From Faecalibacterium hattorii (GTDB lineage: Bacteria > Bacillota > Clostridia > Oscillospirales > Ruminococcaceae): 64,000 nucleotides of DNA. Location of the stretch: the NCBI RefSeq assembly GCF_003287455.1, contig NZ_PRLC01000007.1, forward strand, positions 62,001-126,000, given 5' to 3'. Shown one piece after another: positions 24,700 to 33,752 of the stretch. The translations under genes and the position numbers were made by a program. Within the stretch, counting starts at the first letter, position 1; every line of letters begins with the position of its first letter. The notes under the pieces were generated by a model. That model saw only the letters and a program-made list of their open reading frames with translations, was not told the DNA's origin and searched no databases.

Positions 24700-26499
24700 A
24701 TGGCAAACGATCAAACCAAACCCATCCAAGATCCCAGCGCCCACCACACCAGCAGCCGCGCACTGATCCGGCGGTTCCTGCCGTATCTGGCCAAGTACAA
24801 GGGCGTGCTGTTCTTTGACCTGTTCTGCGCCGCGCTGACGACGCTCTGCGACATCATCCTGCCCAAGATCATGAGCACCATCACCAACTCCGCCATGGGG
24901 GTGGGCATCACCCTGACGGTGGGCATCGTGCTCAAGCTGGCCGGGCTCTATTTCGTGCTCCGCATCATCGACGGTGCCGCCCAGTATTTCATGTCCGGCA
25001 TCGGTCACATCATGGGCGTCCACATCGAGACGGACATGCGCCGCGACGCCTTTGACCACCTGCTTCTGCTGGACCACACCTACTACAACAACACCAAGGT
25101 CGGCACCATCATGGGCCGCATCACCAACGACCTGTTCGACGTGACCGAGTTCGCCCACCACTGCCCGGAGGAATTCTTCATCGCCTTCATCAAGATCTTG
25201 GCGTCCTTCCTCATCCTCTGCCGTTCCAGCTTCCCGCTGACACTGGCAGTCTTCGCCTGTGTGCCGCTGATGGGCATCGTCTCGGTCAAGCTGAACCAGA
25301 AGCTCCGCGCCCGGTTCCGCCAGCAGCGCGTCCAGATCGGCGAGCTGAACGCCACCATCGAGGACAGCCTGCTGGGTCAGGGCGTGGTGAAGGCCTTTGC
25401 CGCCGAGGAGCAGGAGAGGGCAAAGTTTTTGCAGGGCAACAAGGACTTTGAGCAGATCAAGACCCTCGGCTACTACGCCATGGCCGCCTTCAACACCTCC
25501 ACCCGCCTGTTCGACGGCCTGATGTACCTCGTCGTCATTCTTGCGGGCGGCCTGTCGCTGGTGTACGGCAAGATCAGCGCGGGCGACCTCGTGGCCTACG
25601 TGCTCTACGTCTCCACCCTGATCGCCACCATCCGCCGCATCGTCGAGTTCGCCGAGCAGTTCCAGCGCGGCATGACCGGCATCGAGCGCTTCGCTGAGAT
25701 CATGGACACCCCCGTGCCCATCCACGACGCCCCCGACGCAAAGCCCCTGCAGCCCGGCCCCGGTGCCATCCGGTTCGACGACGTCAGCTTCGAGTACCCC
25801 GATGACCACAACAAGGTCCTGCACCACGTCAGCCTTGACATCAAGGCCGGCGAGCGTCTGGCGTTAGTGGGCCCCTCCGGCGGCGGCAAGACCACCCTGT
25901 GCAATCTAATCCCCCGCTTCTACGATGTGACAAGCGGCCACATCTACATCGATGGGCAGGACATCCAGCACGTCACCCTCAAGAGTCTGCGGCAGGACAT
26001 CGGCATCGTCCAGCAGGACGTCTACCTCTTCAGCGGCTCGGTGGCGGAGAACATCGCCTACGGCAAGCCCGGTGCCACCCGCGAGGAGATCGTTGAAGCG
26101 GCCCGTCTGGCGGGCGCGGAGCGGTTCATTCTGGCCCTGAAGGACGGCTTCGACACCTACGTGGGCGAGCGCGGCGTCAAGCTCTCCGGCGGCCAGAAGC
26201 AGCGCATCGCCATTGCCCGCGTCTTCCTCAAGAACCCGCCCATCCTCATCCTTGACGAGGCCACCAGCGCCCTCGACAACGAGAGCGAGATCTTGGTGGG
26301 CCGCAGCCTTGAGAAGCTGGCCCACGGCCGCACTACCCTGACCATCGCTCACCGCCTGACCACCATCAAGAATTACGACCGCATCCTCGTCCTCGGTGCC
26401 GAAGGCATCGAGGAATCCGGCACCCACGACGAGCTGCTGGCAAAACAGGGCGTCTACTACCGCCTGTGGAACCAGCTTCCGGGCAAGGATACGCTGTAA
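24700..26499 (+). CDS. ABC exporter, fused membrane and ATPase domains
   Basis: The 599-residue half-transporter has six membrane helices followed by an ATPase domain: Walker A GPSGGGKTTL near 391, signature LSGGQKQRIAIAR near 494, Walker B ILILDEATSALD near 517, and the H-loop IAHRLTT. It should work as a homodimer or with a partner. Substrate is unknown. GGAGAAACC precedes the ATG. A strong terminator follows. Confidence 0.93.
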   Translation: MANDQTKPIQDPSAHHTSSRALIRRFLPYLAKYKGVLFFDLFCAALTTLCDIILPKIMSTITNSAMGVGITLTVGIVLKLAGLYFVLRIIDGAAQYFMSGIGHIMGVHIETDMRRDAFDHLLLLDHTYYNNTKVGTIMGRITNDLFDVTEFAHHCPEEFFIAFIKILASFLILCRSSFPLTLAVFACVPLMGIVSVKLNQKLRARFRQQRVQIGELNATIEDSLLGQGVVKAFAAEEQERAKFLQGNKDFEQIKTLGYYAMAAFNTSTRLFDGLMYLVVILAGGLSLVYGKISAGDLVAYVLYVSTLIATIRRIVEFAEQFQRGMTGIERFAEIMDTPVPIHDAPDAKPLQPGPGAIRFDDVSFEYPDDHNKVLHHVSLDIKAGERLALVGPSGGGKTTLCNLIPRFYDVTSGHIYIDGQDIQHVTLKSLRQDIGIVQQDVYLFSGSVAENIAYGKPGATREEIVEAARLAGAERFILALKDGFDTYVGERGVKLSGGQKQRIAIARVFLKNPPILILDEATSALDNESEILVGRSLEKLAHGRTTLTIAHRLTTIKNYDRILVLGAEGIEESGTHDELLAKQGVYYRLWNQLPGKDTL

Positions 26500-26523
26500 A
26501 ACTTAACATCAACGCATGAAAAA

Positions 26524-26560
26524 AGCGAAGCGGCTGAATTTTCAACCGCTTCGCTTTTTC
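26524..26560. terminator. Convergent terminator
   Basis: AGCGAAGCGG (26524-26533) pairs with CCGCTTCGCT (26546-26555), with T-runs on both sides. It ends the ABC gene on the + strand and the ROK kinase on the minus strand. Confidence 0.9.
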
Positions 26561-26577
26561 TTGTGGAAAATAAAGCC

Positions 26578-27528
26578 TTACTCTCCCACGATCAGGCGTA
26601 CTGCACCATAGATACCGGCGTCATTGCCGAGGCTCGCGGACTTGATGGGCGTCTCGCGGCAGGAGCGGAAGGCATACTCCTTGAAGTGCTTGACCAGCGG
26701 GTCAAAGAGGACATCCCCTGCGCGGGCCACGCCGCCGCCCACGAGGAACATTTCGGGGTCGGTGGTGGAAGCGATGTTGGCCAGCGCCATGCCGAGGGTG
26801 TTGGACATCTCTTCCACCTCGCGGGCCGCCAGAGCATCGCCGCTGCGGGCCGCATCAAAGACATCCTTGGCCTCGAACTCTTTGCCGCGCAGAACGCAGT
26901 CTACGTCCGGGTTCTCTTCCAGCAGCTTCTTCATGCAGCGGACAACGCCGGTGGCGCTGGAATACTGCTCCAGACAGCCGCGCTTACCGCAGCCGCAGAC
27001 CGCCGTCTCGTGCGGATTGACCGTAATGTGGCCGATCTCACCGCCCGCACCGTGGGTGCCATCAACGACCTTGCCGTTGACGATGACGCCGCCGCCGACG
27101 CCGGTGCCCAGCGTGACCATGACCGCACTGCGGCAGCCCTTCGCCGTGCCCATCCAGATCTCGCCCAGCGCCGCCACATTGGCGTCGTTGCCGACGAGGA
27201 CCCGCAGGCCGTCCAGCAGACCGGACAGCTGGGCCGAAACATTCCGCTCGCCCCAGCCGCCGAGGTTGGCGCAGACGATGGGCACCACGCTGGAGTTCAG
27301 CACGGGGCCGGGCACACCGATGCCCACGCCCTCGACCTGCTCGGCGGGGATCTCCTTTTCGGCCATCTTGCCCCGGATGGCGTTGGCCAGATTTTCAAGG
27401 ATGTGCTCACCGGCGTTGGAGGTATCGGTGGGCACCTCCCACTTTTCCAGCAGCGCGCCGGAGGTGGTGAACAAGCCGACCTTCGCGGTGGTGCCGCCGA
27501 GGTCGATGCCGAATGCGTATTCTTTCAT
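26578..27528 (-). CDS. ROK-family glucokinase
   Basis: The 316-residue sugar kinase has the ATP motif IDLGGTTAKVGLF, the substrate aspartate in VGNDANVAALGE, TLGTGVGGGVI, and the ROK zinc motif CGCGKRGCLEQY with the upstream histidine in GAGGEIGHI. It probably makes glucose-6-phosphate, but ROK enzymes also use other hexoses. It is monocistronic, with its own promoter and terminator. Confidence 0.9.
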   Translation of the reverse strand: MKEYAFGIDLGGTTAKVGLFTTSGALLEKWEVPTDTSNAGEHILENLANAIRGKMAEKEIPAEQVEGVGIGVPGPVLNSSVVPIVCANLGGWGERNVSAQLSGLLDGLRVLVGNDANVAALGEIWMGTAKGCRSAVMVTLGTGVGGGVIVNGKVVDGTHGAGGEIGHITVNPHETAVCGCGKRGCLEQYSSATGVVRCMKKLLEENPDVDCVLRGKEFEAKDVFDAARSGDALAAREVEEMSNTLGMALANIASTTDPEMFLVGGGVARAGDVLFDPLVKHFKEYAFRSCRETPIKSASLGNDAGIYGAVRLIVGE

Positions 27529-27583
27529 GATTCATTTACCCCTTTTTTCGCAGCGGTCTCCCGCTGATTTTTACCTTGTGAAC

Positions 27584-27612
27584 AGTATAGCATATTGCCG
27601 AAGTGTTTGCAA
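27584..27612 (-). promoter_or_regulatory. Promoter of the ROK kinase
   Basis: On the minus strand TTGCAA (27607-27612) and TATACT (27584-27589) are 17 bases apart, about 55 bases before the start codon. Confidence 0.65.
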
Positions 27613-27633
27613 TCTGCCCGTTCCTCCACATAA

Positions 27634-27662
27634 AAAAGCGCCCCGCCGCAAAGGCAGAGCGC
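27634..27662 (-). terminator. Terminator of the tat operon
   Basis: GCGCCCCGCC (27638-27647) pairs with GGCAGAGCGC (27653-27662), and TTTTTTA follows on the minus strand. It lies after tatC. Confidence 0.75.
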
Positions 27663-27690
27663 GTTTTCAGTTTCCTAAAAAAGCCGGAAT

Positions 27691-28497
27691 TCACTCCGCG
27701 TCGGAGTCCTCTTCCTCTTCGTCGTCCTCGTCATCCTCGTCCGTCTTGGGCTTATAGAAAATGCCGCTCAGGAAGATGCTGACGAAGTACAGCAGACACA
27801 TAGGCACTGCCACGAAGCACTGGGACACGATGTCCGGCGGGGTGATGATGGCTGCGATCAGGAAGATCAGGACGATGGCAACGCCGCGGCCCTTCTTCAT
27901 GATCTCCGGGTTTGCGATGCCCATCTTGGCCAGAATGATGGTGACCAGCGGCATCTCAAAGACGCAGCCGAAGATGATGAACATCGTCAGGCAGAGGTTG
28001 ATGTAGCTCTCGATGCTGATGGATGCCGTGATGTAGTCGGTGCCTTCCAGCGTAACGAGGAAGTTCAGCATAAAGGGCAGGGTGACCTTGTAGGCAAACA
28101 GCACACCAACACAGAACAGCGCCAGACCAAACACCAGCACGAGCCGGAAGAAAAAGCTCTCGCTCCGCTTCAGGCCGGGCTTTGCAAAGGCGTAGATCTG
28201 ATACAGCGCCACCGGGATGGTTACGATGACGGCTGCGATCAGCGAGACGCGGAAGTACTGCATCAGTTTTTCCTGCGGGGCAAGGAACACGAAGGTATAG
28301 TTCGCGTTCATTGCCATCGCCGTCAGCAGGTCGATCAGCTTATCGGAGATCGCCAGAAATCCGATCACGCCCACCACAAACACCGCTGCGCAGATGATCA
28401 GCCGGTTCCGCAGCTCTTTCAGGTGGCCGGTCAGCGTCATGCTGCCGTCCTCTGACATGACTTCGGCTTTCTTTTTGCGCTTTACGTTTGTAGCCAC
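27691..28497 (-). CDS. tatC: TatC, twin-arginine translocase receptor
   Basis: The 268-residue protein has six membrane segments and typical TatC features: SMTLTGHLKELRNRLI at the N-terminus, the conserved FLAPQEKLMQYF loop, and VFEMPLVTIILAKMGI. TatC binds twin-arginine signal peptides. The C-terminus is an unusual run of acidic residues after YKPKT. It is last in tatB-tatA-tatC. Confidence 0.95.
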   Translation of the reverse strand: MATNVKRKKKAEVMSEDGSMTLTGHLKELRNRLIICAAVFVVGVIGFLAISDKLIDLLTAMAMNANYTFVFLAPQEKLMQYFRVSLIAAVIVTIPVALYQIYAFAKPGLKRSESFFFRLVLVFGLALFCVGVLFAYKVTLPFMLNFLVTLEGTDYITASISIESYINLCLTMFIIFGCVFEMPLVTIILAKMGIANPEIMKKGRGVAIVLIFLIAAIITPPDIVSQCFVAVPMCLLYFVSIFLSGIFYKPKTDEDDEDDEEEEDSDAE

Positions 28498-28500
28498 GAA

Positions 28501-28707
28501 TTACTCCTCGTCCTTCTTCTCGGCCTCGTCCTCAGACTTGGCCTCGGTCTTCTTGGTCTCGCCGTCATCCTCGACGTCTTCCATGCCTTCCTTGAAGTTC
28601 TTCATGGTCTTGCCGAACATCTTGCCCAGCTTCGGCAGGTTCTTGGGTCCAAAGATGACCAGAACGATGATCAGAACGATGATAAGCTCCTGAGGTCCGA
28701 TTCTCAT
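28501..28707 (-). CDS. tatA: TatA, twin-arginine translocase pore subunit
   Basis: The 68-residue protein starts MRIGPQELIIVLIIVLVIFG with the FGP hinge and an amphipathic helix (KNLPKLGKMFGKTMKNFKEG), followed by an acidic tail. The start at 28707 follows AAGGAG; upstream codons are non-coding. TatC follows three bases on. Confidence 0.93.
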   Translation of the reverse strand: MRIGPQELIIVLIIVLVIFGPKNLPKLGKMFGKTMKNFKEGMEDVEDDGETKKTEAKSEDEAEKKDEE

Positions 28708-28797
28708 AATAATAATCTCCTTTTTACCTTGCCGCGCCGCTTTGGCGGGCTGATTTACAATGTATCGTACAACCGCGGGCGCGGGTGCATCCAAAAA

Positions 28798-29331
28798 TTA
28801 GACGTTGGCTTCCTCGGCGGGGGCAGCCTCCTTGGGTTCCTCCGCAGGGGCAGCTTCGGCAGCAGGGGCGGGTGCCTCAGCCTTTTCGGCGGGCTGCTCC
28901 TCGGCCTTCACCGGTTCGGCAGCGGGCTCCGCCTTTTCAGCAGCGGGTTCCTCGGCCTTCGCGGGCTCTTCGGGCAGCTCCTCTACGGCATCCTCCAGCT
29001 CAGCGACCTCCTCGGCCTCTTCGGCCTTCTTGGCCTCTTCCTTGCTGGTCTTGCCAATGTTGGTAAAGCTCTTGGTCACGTCCTTCATGCTGTCGTCGAT
29101 ATCCTTTTTGATATCGGTCAGCGGGGCGACGGCCTCCTTGATGGGAGCCTGAATCTCATTCAGCGGCTCGACCACGTTCTTCTGGATCTCCTCCGAAGCG
29201 GCGCCGGTGTACTTTTTCAGCTCCCGGAGCATCTTGCCGAACTTGCGTGCGTATTCGGGCAGCTTGTCCGGCCCGATGACCACGAACGCAACGATCACGA
29301 CAAGGATCAGTTCAGTAAAACCAATTTTCAT
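28798..29331 (-). CDS. tatB: TatB-like translocase subunit with a long tail
   Basis: The 177-residue protein starts MKIGFTELILVVIVAFVVIG, then PDKLPEYARKFGKMLRELKK, which fits TatA/TatB; the length and first position favour TatB. After residue 100 it is a low-complexity tail rich in alanine, glutamate and proline. GGAGGAAAGG precedes the ATG at 29331. In many Firmicutes one TatA does both jobs, so the A/B distinction here is by analogy. Confidence 0.82.
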   Translation of the reverse strand: MKIGFTELILVVIVAFVVIGPDKLPEYARKFGKMLRELKKYTGAASEEIQKNVVEPLNEIQAPIKEAVAPLTDIKKDIDDSMKDVTKSFTNIGKTSKEEAKKAEEAEEVAELEDAVEELPEEPAKAEEPAAEKAEPAAEPVKAEEQPAEKAEAPAPAAEAAPAEEPKEAAPAEEANV

Positions 29332-29577
29332 AGCGTTCCAATTCCTTTCCTCCAACACGGGCATTCCTTTTTTCAGTTCCCATGCTGTGCTGTTCTGGGG
29401 TGCGGCGCAGCGTGCGCCTTTCGTTGCCCTATGTATACCGAAAGTCAATGAACTGTATATGAATTTATTTTGAACAGTTTATGAATAAGATGGGTTTTGG
29501 TTTGTTTTTGATAACGTGCAGGATACTCACGAAGTCATATTACAAGCCGGATACGTCTTGGACGGTACCGTTTTGCA

Positions 29578-30462
29578 TTACCGGACGGGATTGGTCAGCG
29601 AACCGATGCCGTCGATCTCGCACCGGACTACATCGCCGGGCACGAGGAACTGCGGCGGATCCATCCCCATGCCGACGCCCGCCGGGGTGCCGGTGGCGAT
29701 GATGGTGCCCGCTTTCAGGGTCATCCCCTGCGAAAGTTCGGCAATGACATGGTCGATATCAAAAATTTGCAGCATCGTGTTGGAGTCCTGCCGCTTCTCG
29801 CCGTTGACGAAGCTGCGGAGGCCGAGCTTGGGCGGATAGTCGGCGAACTCGTCCGCCGTGACGATGCAGGGCCCGATGGGGGTGAAGCCGTCAAGGCTCT
29901 TGCCGAAGTACCACTGCTTGTGGGCAGTCTGGACGTCGCGGGCCGACACATCGTTCAGGATGGTGTAGCCGAAAACGTAGTCCTGCGTCTGCCCTGTGGG
30001 CACATCCTTGGCGTCCTTTCCCAGCACCACCGCCAGCTCACACTCGTAGTCCAGCTTTTTCACAAGGTCGGTGTGGGCCTCGATGGCCCCGCCGTCCGGC
30101 ACGGCGCGTGTGACCCGCTTGGAGAAGTAGATGGCGTCCTGATGCTGGGTCGCAAAGGCATCGGCGGAATATTTTTCCGCCTCATCCGAGTGGGCCATGT
30201 AGTTGATACCGAGGCAGATGACGTCCTGCGCTGGGGCCGGGATGGGGCTTTCCGGCGTGACGGCCTCAATGGGCAGGGCCGGGATGCCCGCAACGGCCAG
30301 CGACAGTCCCGCCCGCACCTGCGGCGTCAGAAAGGGGATGGCGTCGGACAGGGTCTCATAGCTCAGCCCCAGCCAGCTCAGCGGCCAGACCTGCCGCCCG
30401 TCCTCCGATAAGATCGCCGGATCTTCCACGCCGTCCGGCAAACGGCACGTGATAAAACGCAT
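29578..30462 (-). CDS. Fumarylacetoacetate hydrolase family enzyme
   Basis: The 294-residue protein has the FAH fold in its C-terminal two thirds: CLGINYMAHSDEAEKY, the metal ligands in LDYECELAVVLGKDAKDV, and GYTILNDVSARDVQ. Known members hydrolyse or decarboxylate acylpyruvates and related diacids; the substrate here is not clear. It is 15 bases downstream of the DJ-1 gene and likely in the same transcript. Confidence 0.9.
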   Translation of the reverse strand: MRFITCRLPDGVEDPAILSEDGRQVWPLSWLGLSYETLSDAIPFLTPQVRAGLSLAVAGIPALPIEAVTPESPIPAPAQDVICLGINYMAHSDEAEKYSADAFATQHQDAIYFSKRVTRAVPDGGAIEAHTDLVKKLDYECELAVVLGKDAKDVPTGQTQDYVFGYTILNDVSARDVQTAHKQWYFGKSLDGFTPIGPCIVTADEFADYPPKLGLRSFVNGEKRQDSNTMLQIFDIDHVIAELSQGMTLKAGTIIATGTPAGVGMGMDPPQFLVPGDVVRCEIDGIGSLTNPVR

Positions 30463-30476
30463 AGGGAGTCCTCCTT

Positions 30477-31028
30477 TTAGTGCCGATACGCGATGGCGTT
30501 CTGGATACGGTCGGCTTCGGCGGGGCCGGCAAGCTGGCGGACGAGTTCCAGTGCAAAGGGGATAGCGCCGCCGAGGCCGTAGCTGGTGGTGATGTTCCCA
30601 TCCACGACGACCTCTTCATCGTGGACCACCGCACCGGCAAGCTGGTCTTGGAAGCCCGCATGGGCGGTGGCGTTTTTGCCTTCCAGCAGCCCCAGCGAGG
30701 CAAGGATGCTGGGGGCGGCGCAGATGGCGGCCACCTTCTTGCCCGCCTTGGCGAAGGCGGCGCAGGTGTCGGTGACGGTCTTGTTGGCGGCAAGGTTCGG
30801 GGTGCCGGGGATGCCGCCGGGCAGCACGACCAGATCCACATGGGAATAATCCACCTCTTCGGCCAGTGCATCGGCGGTCAGATGAATTTTATGGCTGCTG
30901 ACCAGCTCTTTGCGGCCCATGGCCGACGCCACGATGACCTCGACCTTGGCGCGGCGAAGAAGATCGACGACGAGAAGGGCCTCGCACTCCTCGGTGCCGT
31001 CGGCGAAAAAGACAACTGCTTTGCTCAT
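30477..31028 (-). CDS. DJ-1/PfpI family protein
   Basis: The 183-residue protein has the DJ-1 nucleophile elbow with Cys103 (AAICAAPSILA) and the conserved glutamate near residue 15 (FFADGTEECEAL). Members act as glyoxalases, chaperones or protein deglycases; the exact activity is uncertain. The start at 31028 follows AAAGGAG. Confidence 0.9.
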   Translation of the reverse strand: MSKAVVFFADGTEECEALLVVDLLRRAKVEVIVASAMGRKELVSSHKIHLTADALAEEVDYSHVDLVVLPGGIPGTPNLAANKTVTDTCAAFAKAGKKVAAICAAPSILASLGLLEGKNATAHAGFQDQLAGAVVHDEEVVVDGNITTSYGLGGAIPFALELVRQLAGPAEADRIQNAIAYRH

Positions 31029-31055
31029 ACTGCGATACTCCTTTTTCAAAGCGAT

Positions 31056-31096
31056 AAAAAGCACCGCAGGGCGGGTGCTTCCCGGCCCCGCGGTGC
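31056..31096 (-). terminator. Terminator after the TrpR-like regulator
   Basis: On the minus strand GCACCGC and GCGGTGC (31090-31096 with 31061-31067) enclose an inner GC-rich loop and are followed by TTTTTATC. It separates the regulator from the DJ-1 gene. Confidence 0.65.
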
Positions 31097-31108
31097 GCGG
31101 TCTTGCGG

Positions 31109-31408
31109 TTATTCCTCGGTGGCGGCGTCTGCCTTTTCCTCCAGCAGCCGACGGAGCACGCTGTCATCCTTGCTGATGACCCGGCTCACCCGGCTGATGA
31201 TGGCGCTGGACGCCCCGATGTTGCCCATGATGCTGGTGTAGCTCTGCTTGCTGACGAGCTTTTCCGCGATGTTGTAGCGCTGCTCCATGGCGCTCAGTTC
31301 GGCGTAGCTGCACACATCCTGTAAAAAGCGGTAGCACTCTTCCGGCGTTTTCAGCTCCAGCAGTGCGGAATACAGGCCGGACTCTCCGGTGGGATGATCT
31401 TTTGCCAT
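31109..31408 (-). CDS. TrpR-related regulator of the YerC/YecD family
   Basis: The 99-residue helical protein matches the YerC/YecD family of TrpR relatives (LKTPEECYRFLQDVCSYAEL, then QRYNIAEKLVSKQSYTSI and GASSAIISRVSRVIS as the helix-turn-helix). Whether it binds tryptophan is not known. A palindrome close to the E. coli trp operator lies upstream, suggesting self-control. Confidence 0.9.
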   Translation of the reverse strand: MAKDHPTGESGLYSALLELKTPEECYRFLQDVCSYAELSAMEQRYNIAEKLVSKQSYTSIMGNIGASSAIISRVSRVISKDDSVLRRLLEEKADAATEE

Positions 31409-31463
31409 AGCGTTTTTCCTCCCTCATGATTTGGGGTTGGTCTGGCCCGCGAGGGGCACTTCA

Positions 31464-31485
31464 GTACACTACTTTAGTGTAGTAC
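31464..31485. promoter_or_regulatory. Trp-operator-like palindrome
   Basis: TACACTA (31465-31471) and TAGTGTA (31475-31481) are perfect inverted repeats three bases apart, flanked by GTAC-type ends. It lies 56-77 bases before the YerC/YecD-type gene. The E. coli TrpR operator has a similar GTACTAGTT/AACTAGTAC layout. The role as operator is inference. Confidence 0.6.
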
Positions 31486-31513
31486 AAACGCAGGAAAATT
31501 GCAATGGGGAATT

Positions 31514-32005
31514 TCAGAGCATTTTCTCCATTTCGGTCAGCTGCATGGAGATGCCCGCCGCCGCATTCTCCACCGGCTTCAGGATGCGGTAGCCCCGCGC
31601 CTTGAAGAACTGCTGCACGGGCAGACACTTGGTGTGCACCTCACAGCAGACGCGGCCCCGGCCCTCGCCGCGGGCCAGCCGCTCGCAGGACATGACGATG
31701 TCCCGGCCGATGGCCTTGCCCCGGTACTCCGGCTTGAGGTAGAGGTGCAGCAGGTGCAGCACGGTGTTTTCCATCTTCCATGCAAAGTAGCCGATGAGCT
31801 TATCGCCCAGAAAAACGAGGAAGTAGTTCACATCGTTGTCGATGTCCTCCTCAATGGCCTCGGCGCTTTGCAGCGCCTCCACCAGCGTGTCCAGCTGCTT
31901 TGCCGGGTAATAGCGCTTGTAGACCTCGTGCCAGAGCTCACTGGCAAGGTCGGCGGTCGTGTGAATGTATTTGGCCTTTGCGACCAGCTTGTAATCCGGT
32001 TTCAT
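31514..32005 (-). CDS. GNAT-family acetyltransferase
   Basis: The 163-residue protein has the GNAT acetyl-CoA site in LKPEYRGKAIGRDIV and later VHTKCLPVQQFFKARGYRIL. The substrate is unknown. The start at 32005 follows AAGGAGAA; a longer reading frame upstream runs through a terminator and is not used. Confidence 0.88.
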   Translation of the reverse strand: MKPDYKLVAKAKYIHTTADLASELWHEVYKRYYPAKQLDTLVEALQSAEAIEEDIDNDVNYFLVFLGDKLIGYFAWKMENTVLHLLHLYLKPEYRGKAIGRDIVMSCERLARGEGRGRVCCEVHTKCLPVQQFFKARGYRILKPVENAAAGISMQLTEMEKML

Positions 32006-32090
32006 AGTTCTCCTTCGGTTTCGGGTTTTGTGCCGCTGCGGCGGCGTTTTTCTTATTGTATCATACCCCGCCCAAAAGTGCAAAACAAAA

Positions 32091-32123
32091 AGGCGGCTGC
32101 GCCTTTCAAAAGCGCAGCCGCCT
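32091..32123 (-). terminator. Terminator after the small membrane gene
   Basis: AGGCGGCTGCGC (32091-32102) pairs with GCGCAGCCGCCT (32112-32123), and TTTTTGTTTTGC follows on the minus strand. Confidence 0.85.
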
Positions 32124-32153
32124 GATTGCCGTTTGCATTGGAACGAGTGTGTT

Positions 32154-32336
32154 TTACAGCGCGGTCTTGATGCTGTGATGAGTGGAGCTGTAACGAACAA
32201 CTGCTTCCATCAGGGCGAGAGGCCACAGAATGACCTTGCCCAGAATCTCGGCCGGCTTGACACATACCGTGTCCATGCTGTTGATGCCAAGCAGAACCAA
32301 ACAAGCGATACCGCAGCCCAGAATGTAATAGTACAT
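32154..32336 (-). CDS. 60-residue hydrophobic protein
   Basis: The short protein has one clear membrane segment (YYILGCGIACLVLLGI) and a second weaker one. AGGAGG is seven bases before the ATG at 32336, and a strong terminator follows, so it is probably a real monocistronic gene. No family is recognised. Confidence 0.65.
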   Translation of the reverse strand: MYYYILGCGIACLVLLGINSMDTVCVKPAEILGKVILWPLALMEAVVRYSSTHHSIKTAL

Positions 32337-32770
32337 AATCAAACCTCCTATATTTTTCTACGGGTCATGGCCCGAAGTTCAAGTGTCAGCGGGGCGTCTT
32401 TCCGCTCTCCGCACTCATACTATACCGCAGTTTTTATATAAAGTCAATAGACGAAATCATGAAACAAACGAAAGTATCTGTTGAAGTTTCTTTTACTCAT
32501 CGAAATAAAGTGTTGAAGTCCGCTTTGCTTTATAAACGTGAAGTCATTGCCCTGAATTGGCCGCAGCGCGGAAACACTTTGTTCATATTTCGGGTCAAAA
32601 CGCCCCGGAAACCGGCGTTTTGTTTTCTTTGCAAGTACAGGAAATGCTGCACAAAAGTCCTGTTTGAAGTTTGTGCAGAACGCCGTGCAATAACAGTTGT
32701 TCCTTCCTCGTTTACAAGTTAAGGAAAGTCGTGTCGGAATTTTTGTTTTCGAAAGCCGGAGGGCCCCATC
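32337..32770. other. Intergenic region with an orphan terminator
   Basis: No convincing gene is seen in this AT-rich stretch. AAACGCC (32598-32604) and GGCGTTT (32614-32620) form a hairpin followed by TGTTTTCTTT on the + strand. There is no + strand gene before it, so an untranslated RNA is possible. An open frame at 32459-32722 lacks a ribosome site and looks random. Confidence 0.45.
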
Positions 32771-33742
32771 ATGAAGGAAAAACTCTGCAAAAAAATCTTG
32801 GGTTTTCTACTTGCCTCCCTGCTCCTGCTGACCGTTTCGCCGCCTGCCTTCGCGGATATGGGGCCGAAACCGTCGGTCACGCTCAGGCTCTACATCTACA
32901 ACGACCAGAATTACGCCGTGACTCTGCTGGGCAATACAGAATCCACCGGCCCATGGAGCGCCCCCAGCGCATACGGGGACTGGATGGGTTCCCGCGAGGT
33001 GTGGGAAGCCTTCAAGAACTACGACGCGCCGGAGGGGTACTACTTCCTCGGCTACTTCGAGGAATACTTCGGCGACACCGAACAGACCTTCACTTGGGGG
33101 TACTACCCGCCCCAGAAATTCTATGTGCTCCTTTATAATATGGACACCGGGGTCTTTTCCATTAGCAAAGAGCCGGTCCAGCGGTATGCGTTCGACAGCG
33201 AATGGCAGGTGCTGTTCGACCCGGAGGACGGCTGGATGCACGTCTACACCAACCGGACCGACAGCGACCAGATTTCCCTGTTCACCTCCCGGTTACTCAT
33301 CACGCTGATTCTGGAGCTAGCGCTGGGTGCTCTGGTGTTCGGTCTGCGCGAAAAAGCCCAGCAGAACCTCATCGGCGGGGTCAATCTGGCCACGCAGTTT
33401 GCACTGAACCTTGTTCTCCACTACGGGCTGTTCTATCTCGGCCCTTGGGCGGGCTTTGCGCTCTACGCCGGAATGGAAGTTCTCGTCTTTGCCGTGGAAG
33501 CCTTTGTTTACTGCCGCTGGCTGCCGTGGCCGGAGGGCAAAACGCCCCGCCCGGTGCTCTACGCCCTGACGGCCAACCTGCTCTCGTTCGGGGTCGGCTG
33601 GCTTTTGAACGAGCACCTGACGAACGCCCAGATCCGGTGGCTCAGCCTTGCGGCCCTGTTCCTGTGGTACACGGTGCCCAAGTTGGCGGGAAAAGCGTGT
33701 CTTTCTAAGCAAAACGCACAAGAAATCGACAAAAAATTGTGA
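32771..33742 (+). CDS. Exported multi-pass membrane protein
   Basis: The 323-residue protein starts with a signal peptide (ILGFLLASLLLLTVSPPAFA, predicted cleavage before DMGPKPS), followed by an extracellular domain of about 140 residues and a C-terminal half with five or six membrane segments. I know similar proteins only as hypothetical. GGAGGG is nine bases before the ATG at 32771. No catalytic motif is seen. Confidence 0.7.
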   Translation: MKEKLCKKILGFLLASLLLLTVSPPAFADMGPKPSVTLRLYIYNDQNYAVTLLGNTESTGPWSAPSAYGDWMGSREVWEAFKNYDAPEGYYFLGYFEEYFGDTEQTFTWGYYPPQKFYVLLYNMDTGVFSISKEPVQRYAFDSEWQVLFDPEDGWMHVYTNRTDSDQISLFTSRLLITLILELALGALVFGLREKAQQNLIGGVNLATQFALNLVLHYGLFYLGPWAGFALYAGMEVLVFAVEAFVYCRWLPWPEGKTPRPVLYALTANLLSFGVGWLLNEHLTNAQIRWLSLAALFLWYTVPKLAGKACLSKQNAQEIDKKL

Positions 33743-33752
33743 TTTTCAATTC

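Noticed and set aside
32459-32722. 87-codon + strand frame in the 32.3-32.8 kb gap
   Set aside because: No ribosome site, it runs through a hairpin terminator, and the composition is not protein-like.
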